In this document: positions 9,251 through 16,438 of the stretch, in pieces
How positions within the stretch are numbered: the first letter of the stretch is position 1
How the letters are laid out: every line of letters begins with the position of its first letter
Source: CAIOYC01 sp964243985
GTDB taxonomy: Bacteria > Pseudomonadota > Alphaproteobacteria > Caulobacterales > Caulobacteraceae
NCBI GenBank assembly: GCA_964243985.1
Contig: CAXTHJ010000001.1
Span: 124,001-188,000 of the forward strand
Length of the DNA stretch: 64,000 nt
Direction: 5' to 3'
Program-made: the position numbers and the translations under genes
Notes under the pieces: generated by a model
What the model saw: only the letters and a program-made list of their open reading frames with translations
Told to the model about the DNA's origin: nothing
The model's database searches: none

Positions 9251-9579
9251 CCCGATCTCGACCGTCCGCCAAAGGCAAAGACAGCCAGGCTAAACTATTA
9301 ATGAGGCGTCCCTTTCGGACGCCGATCACCCCGCTAACGGGGTCCTTCTTCCACGACTATCCACACCGGCAGGGTTCAAAATCCCTCTGAACGCGCAAAT
9401 GAACCGTTTCAAGGGACAGGCCTAGCGCTTTGCGGGGCGACCACCCGGTTTTCTATGACTCCAAGAGGTCAGGCTGATTGGAACGCATCATAACCCCCCT
9501 CCGCCTGCAGGGTTGCGTCCACGCTTCACCTCGCCGTCCTGCGACGCGATCGGCGCCGTGGAGCCGCGCCGCGGTCGGC
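9251..9579. other. gene-free stretch with two small hairpins
   Basis: No coding sequence is recognisable. GGCGTCC-ctttc-GGACGCC (about 9305-9323) and CCCCG-ctaa-CGGGG (about 9329-9342) form perfect short stems. The second is followed by a T-rich run, so it could act as a weak terminator on the plus strand or be debris of the IS element next to it. Confidence 0.4.
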
Positions 9580-9819
9580 GAGCCGGCGATGAGATACATG
9601 ATGCGTTGGCGCATGCTGATCGCCACCGACTGGCTCCCCTTTAGTGGCATCCAGATCGCCGACCTTGCTCCAATGCTCTGCCATGAATCGGAACGCGCCT
9701 TCGGCGTCGCCTTCAAGCGCGTGATGGGCTGCTCGCCCCGACGCTTCATCAAGCCAAAGTCCCTGGCGGAGAGAGGAAATGAAGCTCCGCGCGAACGCAC
9801 ACTTCGGTCAGCGGCTTAG
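9580..9819 (+). pseudogene. AraC-family regulator, C-terminal remnant
   Basis: The peptide RYMMRWRMLIATDWL ... SERAFGVAFKRVMGCSPRRF matches the second helix-turn-helix of AraC regulators of the type that normally carry an N-terminal cupin domain. Everything upstream of it is absent: no cupin domain and no first helix-turn-helix. Residues expected to read IAE..GYESESAF are also altered. It is a non-functional fragment, next to the IS21 debris. Confidence 0.7.
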
Positions 9820-9917
9820 ATGCGCCCAAAGCGGAAGTTGGACTAGCTCCATAGATCAGGCGTTCAGTGCCAGCAGCCCGATCGTGATCATGCCACGACT
9901 AAGGCGCTGACCTCGGG

Positions 9918-10373
9918 CTATTTCGCTGCTGTCAGCTCGATTTCCACCAGCGATCCAGGCGCGGCCAAGCCAGCGACTTGAACCGTGACGCGGGAAGGTT
10001 TGTTCGGCTCACCCGGCGTTCCGAAGAAGGTCTTGAACGCTGTGTTCATCCCGGCGAAGTCCATCTTGCCCGTCGCGGGATCGGCCACGAGGTAGACCTT
10101 CGCGTTGACCACGTCGGCGAAACTAAAGCCGCTCGCCTTCAGGACCGCGCCGAGTTTGTTGAGGGCGTCGGTGGTTTGCGCTTCGGTGTTTCCCGCTGTT
10201 GCGGCGCCTGGAATGCCGGACAGAAAGAACAGAGTCGCTCCCGCCGGCACGATGGCGCCTGCGCCTATCGGTGACGCGGCCACCGGGCTCGGTATGAACG
10301 TCGGCGCGGCGTGCGCTGCGCTGAAAAGCGTTTGCGTGGAGAGGAGTGCGATGGTCACCGCCAAGCGCTGCAT
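9918..10373 (-). CDS. exported RidA/YjgF-family enamine/imine deaminase
   Basis: RidA-family proteins hydrolyse reactive enamines and imines to ketones and ammonia. The ATG at 10373 is chosen because it starts a signal peptide (MQRLAVTIALLSTQTLFSAAHA) and has AAGGA seven bases upstream; a longer open frame to 10700 has no such support. The mature ~130 residues keep the RidA core including the active-site Arg in SRVTVQVAGL and the Glu in LVEIELTA. It is divergent from the amine oxidase/cytochrome c operon, which would produce imines in the same periplasmic compartment, so a clean-up role for the oxidase product is a reasonable inference. RidA proteins are usually cytoplasmic; the exported form is notable. 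Confidence 0.88.
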   Translation of the reverse strand: MQRLAVTIALLSTQTLFSAAHAAPTFIPSPVAASPIGAGAIVPAGATLFFLSGIPGAATAGNTEAQTTDALNKLGAVLKASGFSFADVVNAKVYLVADPATGKMDFAGMNTAFKTFFGTPGEPNKPSRVTVQVAGLAAPGSLVEIELTAAK

Positions 10374-10718
10374 AAGGTCATCCTTAGTTCGACATTGAGG
10401 TACAGCAGGTGCGTTACCACCGTGCGGCCCTGCATCCTCCAGCAAAGTCAAGCTCCAGGCTAGGGGAAACATGCCATGAGGCCGGCCCATCTCGGCGGCG
10501 CCTAAATTCGTGGCGCTGAATTCGGTTGGCCGTGACCTCAAGGCGGGTTCTAAGTTCATCACCGCTCGCTCAAAATTTAAGCGCGTCGCCCTTTTTGCGG
10601 TTTGGCTCAGCAAGCGGTAGTGCTTTGTCCCATCGGGGCCTCTAGCGTAGCTTGAGCGAGCGCTTCCCGACCACCCACCCGAAATGAAGCCACGCATCAA
10701 CTTCGTTAGGACTTGCCG
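10374..10718. promoter_or_regulatory. divergent intergenic region between ridA-like gene and amine oxidase
   Basis: 345 bases between two divergent starts. It must contain promoters for both directions if both are expressed. I see ribosome sites (AAGGA for the RidA-like gene, AGG about 8 bases before ATG 10719) but no confident -35/-10 pair or operator. Confidence 0.4.
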
Positions 10719-12302
10719 ATGATCGATGCTCCCGCCTTCCCTTTGAGCCGCAGAGCGTTCATCGAGAGAATGGCCGGTGTCGGCGGCACGGGCTTGGTGA
10801 TGGCGGCCATGAGCGCGCTCGGCTTCGGGATCGAGTCCGCCGTCGCCGCGCCGCCGGACCTTTCAGGTCGCTCGGGCAAGAAGATCGTCATTCTCGGCTC
10901 CGGTATTGCGGGACTGACGGCAGCGTACGAGCTCTCGAACGCCGGCTACGAGGTCACCCTCTTGGAGGCGCGAGATCGCGTCGGGGGGCGCGCCTTCACG
11001 GCCCGCAAGGGCACACAGCTTACCGAGCTTGGAGGCGAGGCGCAGACGTGCACCTTCGACGACGGCCATTACATCAATCTCGGCCCCTGGCGGATTCCCT
11101 ACCACCACCGCGGCTATCTCCACTACGCTAAGACGCTGGGGGTGCCGCTGGAGCTGTTCAACAACGATAACGACCACTCCTACATCTACTTCGATAAGGG
11201 ATCAGGGCCGCTGTCGGGACGCGCGGTTCGCAAACAAGAGATCGCCGCCGATACCCGCGGCTACGCCGCCGAAATGCTGGCCAAACAGGTCAACCAAGGC
11301 GGCTTGGACAAGGACTTCTCAGCGGGCGACAAGGAGCTGTTCCTCGACTATCTCCGAAGCGAAGGTTACCTGACCGGCAAGGACTTCCGCTATGTCGGGA
11401 CCGAAGGACGCGGCTGGGCGGTGGAACCCGGCGCTGGGCTGAACCCTGGTACGCCTTCGTCGCCTTACGCCCTCACTGACATCCTTCACTCTCGCACCTG
11501 GGCTGCATTAAAGTCCGTCTCGGACTTCGATCAGCAAAGGACCATGTTCCAACCGGTCGGCGGCATGGATCAGCTGCCAGCGAGCTTCGCTCGACACTTG
11601 AAGCCGACCATCATCCGCAAGTCGCACGTCGTACAGAAGATCAGCCAAAGCCCCGACAGGGTCGAGGTGACCTACATGGATGGCAATGGTCGACAGGGCA
11701 CGGTTGTCGCCGACTACTGCCTCTGCACCATTCCTCTTTCAGTGCTGCGAACCATCGACCTGCAAGTGTCCGATCCCTTCAAGAAGGCCATCGGCGGCGC
11801 CTCCTACGCGCTGGTCGGCAAGATCGGCCTGCAGATGAAGCGGCGCTTCTGGGAGGAGGATCACGCCATTTACGGCGGCCACATCTATTTCGACAACTTC
11901 GACATCGGCAGCATTTCACTGCCCTCGACGGGGTGGATGGGACAGAAGGGCGTGCTCCTCGGTTACTATCAGTTCGGCTCCAATGCGGCGAAGGTCAGCG
12001 CCATGAGTTTGGCGCAGCGCCAAGCCTTCGCCGTTTCTGAAGGGCAAAAGGTCTTTCCTCAGTATGCGGAGAATACTGAATCGGCTTTTTCCATCGCTTG
12101 GCACCGTGTTCAGTACAACATGGGCGGATGGGCGCAGTGGAGCACGGAGGGGCGCAACACCGCCTACCCCATTCTGAACGAACCGGACGGCCGCATCTAT
12201 TTAGCGGGCGAGCATCTGAGCTATCTCACCGGCTGGCAGGAGGGCGCCATCGAGTCCGCATGGCAGCAGATCGGCAAAATACACAAGCGGGTGAATGCAT
12301 GA
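10719..12302 (+). CDS. TAT-exported flavin amine oxidase / amine dehydrogenase
   Basis: FAD-dependent oxidation of an amine to an imine. A twin-arginine signal (LSRRAFIERMAG) and hydrophobic stretch precede the dinucleotide-binding motif IVILGSGIAGLTAAYEL and the GG doublet motif LLEARDRVGGRAFT. The C-terminal FAD-binding motif is GRIYLAGEHLSYLTGWQEGAIESAW. At 527 residues it fits the monoamine oxidase / L-amino-acid oxidase family. ATG 10719 is preferred over TTG 10713 because AGG lies about 8 bases upstream. Its stop overlaps the start of a c-type cytochrome (ATGA). In the nicotine oxidoreductase branch of this family a cytochrome c is the natural electron acceptor; the same arrangement here suggests a cytochrome-c-dependent dehydrogenase rather than an O2-using oxidase. 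The substrate is unknown. Confidence 0.9.
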   Translation: MIDAPAFPLSRRAFIERMAGVGGTGLVMAAMSALGFGIESAVAAPPDLSGRSGKKIVILGSGIAGLTAAYELSNAGYEVTLLEARDRVGGRAFTARKGTQLTELGGEAQTCTFDDGHYINLGPWRIPYHHRGYLHYAKTLGVPLELFNNDNDHSYIYFDKGSGPLSGRAVRKQEIAADTRGYAAEMLAKQVNQGGLDKDFSAGDKELFLDYLRSEGYLTGKDFRYVGTEGRGWAVEPGAGLNPGTPSSPYALTDILHSRTWAALKSVSDFDQQRTMFQPVGGMDQLPASFARHLKPTIIRKSHVVQKISQSPDRVEVTYMDGNGRQGTVVADYCLCTIPLSVLRTIDLQVSDPFKKAIGGASYALVGKIGLQMKRRFWEEDHAIYGGHIYFDNFDIGSISLPSTGWMGQKGVLLGYYQFGSNAAKVSAMSLAQRQAFAVSEGQKVFPQYAENTESAFSIAWHRVQYNMGGWAQWSTEGRNTAYPILNEPDGRIYLAGEHLSYLTGWQEGAIESAWQQIGKIHKRVNA

Positions 12303-12733
12303 GCCGAAGGAAGTCCAAGTCCGGTTTTATGCTGAGGCTGCGCCGCATCGCACCGGTCGGGTGGGGAGCGCTCGCACTTACCGTTCTCCCGAGCCTTGCT
12401 TCTGCCAAGTCTGATGGTGCATCGCTGTTCGCGCAAAATTGTTCAGCCTGCCATCAACTCAACGGCAAGGGCATACCCGGCGCCTTCCCGGCCTTGGCGG
12501 GAGACGCGCTGGTCAATGGCGCGCCACGAGGTTTTGCGACTGTGGTTTTGAACGGCAGGGGCGGCATGCCGGCATTTGGGAACGATCTATCTGATCAGGA
12601 CATCGCCGCCATCACGACCTATGTGCGCTCCACATGGGGCAACCACGCAGGGGCCGTGACGGCCGCCGTGGTAAAAGCTGTCAGGACGGGCGGCGAACCA
12701 CCCGCGGATAAATCTGCCGTTCAGGCGCATTGA
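12299..12733 (+). CDS. periplasmic class I cytochrome c, partner of the amine oxidase
   Basis: 144-residue protein starting at an ATG that overlaps the upstream TGA. The N-terminus is basic and then hydrophobic (WGALALTVLPSLASA), a signal peptide. The single haem-binding motif is CSACH, followed by GIPGAFPALAGD and a distal GGMPAFGNDLSDQDIAAITTYVR that supplies the axial Met and the final helix. It most likely takes electrons from the amine oxidase and passes them to the respiratory chain; this follows from the overlap and from known oxidase-cytochrome pairs, not from a specific motif. Confidence 0.9.
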   Translation: MSRRKSKSGFMLRLRRIAPVGWGALALTVLPSLASAKSDGASLFAQNCSACHQLNGKGIPGAFPALAGDALVNGAPRGFATVVLNGRGGMPAFGNDLSDQDIAAITTYVRSTWGNHAGAVTAAVVKAVRTGGEPPADKSAVQAH

Positions 12734-12932
12734 GCATCTGCCTAGAGTCTTGAAAGCCCCTGCTTGAGCAACTCAATGGCGTAGAGGCGCCCATAGCGGC
12801 CGCAACCACCGCTCCGGTGTTCGGACATTCCAGCTGAACGCCGGAAAGTCAGCTTGTCGGACGGCCCGCACGGAAAACCGACCGCTACGGGTGTTCACCA
12901 GACGCATCGTGAGCCGGCAGTCACGATCAGGT

Positions 12933-14069
12933 CTAACCGTTTTTGCCGCCTTTGCCAAAGAGAGCAATCACGCTGTACGGCGTCTCGTTGCCAAAGAAAC
13001 GCGCGTGGTTTTGGGCGGCCTCATGGGCGACCTTCGCACTTCGCGGGAAGAGCCGATCTTCGTAGTCGGTCAGGGCGGAGTTGATATCCTCCAGCCTGGA
13101 GGCGAGCGCTTCAGCGAGTTCGGCGCCGTCGAACATGGCGAGGTTCGCCCCCTCGCCTGCAAAGGGCGACATCAGGTGCACCGCGTCGCCGACCAGGGTC
13201 AGGCCCGGCACGTGCGTCCAGCGATGGTCGACGGGAAGCGCATGGATGGTGCGAAGGATGGGCTTTGCATCGCTCTGCGTGATGAGGGCGGTGAGTTGCG
13301 GCGCCCATCCCGCGAACTGCTCCGCGACCTGGGTCAAGCCGCGTCTTGCGTCGCTGAAGTCTAGGGCTGTGAACCAGTCCTCCGGCTTGATCAGAGCGAC
13401 GTAGGTGTGCAGCGTTCCGTCCGCATAGCGATGCGCCAGAATTCCCTTGCTAGGAGCGAGGGCCATCAGCGTGCCGCCGCCGATAGCCTTGGCGCTGGTC
13501 TTGAGGCGCGTGTCGCCGTCTGACAGCGCGTTTTCGATGAATGAAGTCCCACTATATACCGGCTTCTCGTTTGAAAGCAGCGGGCGGACCTTCGACCATG
13601 CGCCGTCGGCGCCCACGAGCATGTCGGACACAACCTTGGCGCCGTTGGCGAAAGTGACCTCGTGCCGTCCGCCGCCGAGCGCTACGATGGAGGCGGCCTT
13701 GTGTCCCCATCGGATTGATTGCGGGGGCAGAGAGTCAATCAACATTTGCCGAAGATCGCCCCGATCTATCTCGGGGCGCTCGCCCCTATGGCTACCGGGA
13801 TTGTTGAACAGTATGTTGCCGTCCTTGTAGGCGATGCGCTTAGCGTCTTCACCGGGCCGGACAAGGCCGAGGAAAGTATCGTAGAGCCCGGCGGCCTTCA
13901 GGGCGATCTGACCGTTGTGTTCGTGGATATCAAGCAGGCCGCCCTGGCTTCTTGAGTTCACCGAGGCTTCAGCTTCGTAGACCACTGCCGGGACGCCACG
14001 TAGATGGAGAACGCGGGCGAGGGTTAGGCCGCCGAGACCGGCCCCGATGATCGTTATGGTGTTGGGCAT
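12933..14069 (-). CDS. FAD-dependent aromatic-hydroxylase-type monooxygenase (TetX-like)
   Basis: Flavoprotein monooxygenase that would hydroxylate or detoxify an aromatic or polyketide-like substrate using NAD(P)H and O2. It starts MPNTITIIGAGLGGLTLARV (GxGxxG FAD motif), has the DG motif VGADGAWSKVR, and the second FAD motif LTLVGDAVHLMSPFAGEGAN. The ATG at 14069 has AGGAG seven bases upstream and is preferred to the start at 14105. Length 378 is normal for TetX-like enzymes. It is monocistronic, convergent with the cytochrome c gene. The substrate cannot be inferred; a specific resistance function should not be assumed. Confidence 0.88.
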   Translation of the reverse strand: MPNTITIIGAGLGGLTLARVLHLRGVPAVVYEAEASVNSRSQGGLLDIHEHNGQIALKAAGLYDTFLGLVRPGEDAKRIAYKDGNILFNNPGSHRGERPEIDRGDLRQMLIDSLPPQSIRWGHKAASIVALGGGRHEVTFANGAKVVSDMLVGADGAWSKVRPLLSNEKPVYSGTSFIENALSDGDTRLKTSAKAIGGGTLMALAPSKGILAHRYADGTLHTYVALIKPEDWFTALDFSDARRGLTQVAEQFAGWAPQLTALITQSDAKPILRTIHALPVDHRWTHVPGLTLVGDAVHLMSPFAGEGANLAMFDGAELAEALASRLEDINSALTDYEDRLFPRSAKVAHEAAQNHARFFGNETPYSVIALFGKGGKNG

Positions 14070-14389
14070 GGTCACGCTCCTGTCGTCGCCGACGTCCAGC
14101 ATCACATGTGTTGGCAGCGGCGTTGGCCCGAGGTCGTCAGGCGGTTGCTCTGGAGACGCTGGCCCGGCCGCGCGAAGCGCTGGCTGGGATGCATGCGACG
14201 GCCTGAGAGCAGACCGTCATTTTCGCGACGGGTGCGAAGTTATTTCAATCGAGAGCGCGAAACAACTTCTTGGACGGCAGCCCAGGCGCGATCAGCCCGA
14301 TTTCTATCTTGGCGAAGTTCAAAGAGTCAGTTCGTCGGTACGATCCCCGCCTAGTACAAGTTAAAGATCGGCCCGAACAGGTTTCCACT

Positions 14390-14740
14390 CTGCCTGGCGC
14401 TCACACCAGAGGTGACGAGTTGACCCTCGTCGAGCCGGACCAAACCCTGATATCGGGCGATGTAGTCCAGAACAGGACAATCCCCTACATCTTCGGCGAT
14501 GACAGCACGCCTACGGAATGGCTGGCCACGCTGGATAAGGTAGCCATGCTGAATGTCGCACACGTGCTGCCGGATCATAGTGCACCGGGCGATGGCTCTC
14601 TTGTCGCCTCAGAACGGCAACTGATTGGTGCGATCCGCACGCACGCCCTTGCACTTAAGCGCCAAGGAGTTGCGGTGGATGCTGCTGAAAGAGAAATCAA
14701 CGTCACCCTTAAGAAGCAGCATCCCGACTGGCCGAAGTCC
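14390..14740 (+). pseudogene. MBL-fold metallo-hydrolase, C-terminal remnant
   Basis: From about residue GAHTRGDELTLVEPDQ to KKQHPDWP the reading matches the C-terminal third of a metallo-beta-lactamase-fold hydrolase, including HTRGD and the metal-bridging Asp region LISGDVV and late His in LPDHSAPGD. The HxHxDH half is absent upstream, and the 3' end runs directly into an IS6-family transposase fragment near 14735. It cannot be functional. Confidence 0.75.
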
Positions 14741-15135
14741 TCGACGTTCTCGTCCAGAAGCGTCGCAACACTGCGGCCGCGATGAAGTTGTTGAGGAAGT
14801 TGCTGAAGAACCAAGGGATCCATCCGGAGACGGTGACCACCGATGGTCTAGCGTCTTATCGGGCGGCTCTCCGCAAACTCAGGATCCTGGACCGCCGCCG
14901 ACCCGGCGGCATGCGTCAGAATAACCGGGCCGAAAACAGCCATCTCGTCATTCGACGACGAGAACGAAAGCAGCAAAAGTTCACATCCCAGGGCTCAGCC
15001 CAGAGGTTCCTCTCCACCCACTCCGCCGTCTACAACACCTTCAACCTTCAGACCCACCTCATCACCCGACCCACCCTGCGGATCTTCCGAGCCGCCGCCG
15101 ACCAAGCATGGGCGAACGCCACCGTCGCTGCGTAG
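14734..15135 (+). pseudogene. IS6-family transposase, C-terminal remnant
   Basis: Reading EVLDVLVQKRRNTAAA, then TVTTDGLASYRAAL (second catalytic Asp), then QNNRAENSH (catalytic Glu region) and RFLSTHSAVYNTFN matches the C-terminal half of IS6-family DDE transposases. The N-terminal half is missing, and the 5' edge abuts the truncated MBL-fold gene. A candidate terminal-repeat relic lies 42 bases beyond the stop. Confidence 0.82.
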
Positions 15136-15176
15136 AACTTAGGAGGGGAAAACCGTTTTGCGGTCGCGCCATGTTA

Positions 15177-15189
15177 AGTTGTCAGCACC
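15177..15189. repeat. candidate IS6 terminal inverted repeat relic
   Basis: AGTTGTCAGCACC here is the exact reverse complement of GGTGCTGACAACT at 27120-27132. The position, shortly after a transposase C-terminus, and the match near a second IS6 remnant suggest element termini. Confidence 0.45.
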
Positions 15190-15244
15190 CAATGGGTGGA
15201 GAAAATCCTAGGGGCAGGTCATGACGTCGAAGGCGATCGATGGG

Positions 15245-16093
15245 CTACTGGCGGCCCCAGATGAAGGTGGCGTCGGGCTCGCGTAAGAAATTGCGAATCT
15301 CGATCGGAATAGACTCGTCGTCAGGATCAAGAGTGGTTGCGCACTTCAGATCCCCCTTGCGGATCGGGCGCTCCCCGCGGAAATCGAAAGCAACCCGGGC
15401 GGAAAATGGCTCGCGTAGTGGGGAGGCCGCGATACCCGTCACTAGGCCAAATAGGCGCGTTAGAAGATTGCGGCTGTTCGGAAGCACAATGGAGAACGTC
15501 AATTCGTTGCGCTGCAATGTTTCGAAATCGACCAGGAAAAGCCGATCCCCTGCGTAGATCGCAAACCCATGGTATTTGAAGATGCATCCGCGGTGCCCGC
15601 GGCCGTCAAGACTTGGAAACCGTTCTATCACCACGTATTGGGCGGTGCCATTTTGTTGGTAGAGGTGCAAAACGGATCGAAGAACTTTCCCTCTATAAAT
15701 CGAAGAATTATGATATCTAAAGTAAGTTCCAAAATAGGCCTTGGTCCGCTCTGATGAACTATCGATAAATGGCAGTATTCGCTGAAACGCGGAAGACGAT
15801 CTCATTTTCAATGAGATGTCTAGTTGCGGACTTTCGATCATTCCATCAAACCGAGCTGGCGACTTGAATAAGTCCTGCTCATCTAAGTCAAAAAATTCCG
15901 CTATATTTTGGCGTGCCCGTCCCGAAGGAAGGTGTTTGCCCGCCAAATATTTGTTGAATTGCTGCCGGTTGATGCCGATTCGCCGGCATATGTCAGCCAC
16001 AGAGCTATGGCTCTTGCAGAGCACCGCCAAATTGCGGGAAAAATTTTCTGCTCGTTCAGTCTTATCCAACGCGTGGCCCTCAACCTTCAGCAT
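15245..16093 (-). CDS. XRE-type helix-turn-helix regulator with unknown ligand domain
   Basis: 282-residue protein with an N-terminal cro/C1-type helix-turn-helix (ADICRRIGINRQQFNKYLAG, about residues 30-55). A ~200-residue domain that I do not recognise follows, with YFGTYFRYHN, GCIFKYHGFAIYAGDR and a C-terminal ATFIWGRQ. ATG 16093 has GGGG about six bases upstream and is preferred to TTG 16102. It is divergent from the TonB-dependent receptor at 16439 and separated by 345 bases, so it probably controls the receptor and the catabolic genes behind it. The ligand is unknown. Confidence 0.82.
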   Translation of the reverse strand: MLKVEGHALDKTERAENFSRNLAVLCKSHSSVADICRRIGINRQQFNKYLAGKHLPSGRARQNIAEFFDLDEQDLFKSPARFDGMIESPQLDISLKMRSSSAFQRILPFIDSSSERTKAYFGTYFRYHNSSIYRGKVLRSVLHLYQQNGTAQYVVIERFPSLDGRGHRGCIFKYHGFAIYAGDRLFLVDFETLQRNELTFSIVLPNSRNLLTRLFGLVTGIAASPLREPFSARVAFDFRGERPIRKGDLKCATTLDPDDESIPIEIRNFLREPDATFIWGRQ

Positions 16094-16438
16094 GAACCCC
16101 AAAACGTGCGTCGTAAATGACGCAAGTTTGGCCTGGAATAAGACGGGATAAGACCGCAGGCGTTTTGCTGGGCAGATAGGCGCCGACGATTAGATTAATC
16201 TCACGTCGGGACATTGGGTTGCGAGGTTGGGACACGGGGATCAAAGCAGGATGAAAGCGACAAGCGGCGACGAGAACTTTAAACTCTGGCCTGCGCTTGC
16301 AGCAGGGGGCCAAAGTCATGGCGCACTTAAGTGCGTCGCTTTGCATCACATTGCGTCGGCGCGATAAATACTGCGAAATTGCGCCCGCTTTCTTTTGCGA
16401 TCTACTCTGTCGACTACTCAGATAGAGCGGGGGCGTTC
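16094..16438. promoter_or_regulatory. divergent regulatory region, XRE regulator / TonB receptor
   Basis: 345 bases without a gene. A 13-base interrupted palindrome GATTA-gat-TAATC lies at 16188-16200 and is a possible regulator site. The receptor ATG at 16439 is preceded by a G-rich ribosome site (GAGCGGGGGC). No confident -35/-10 pair could be chosen. Confidence 0.35.
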
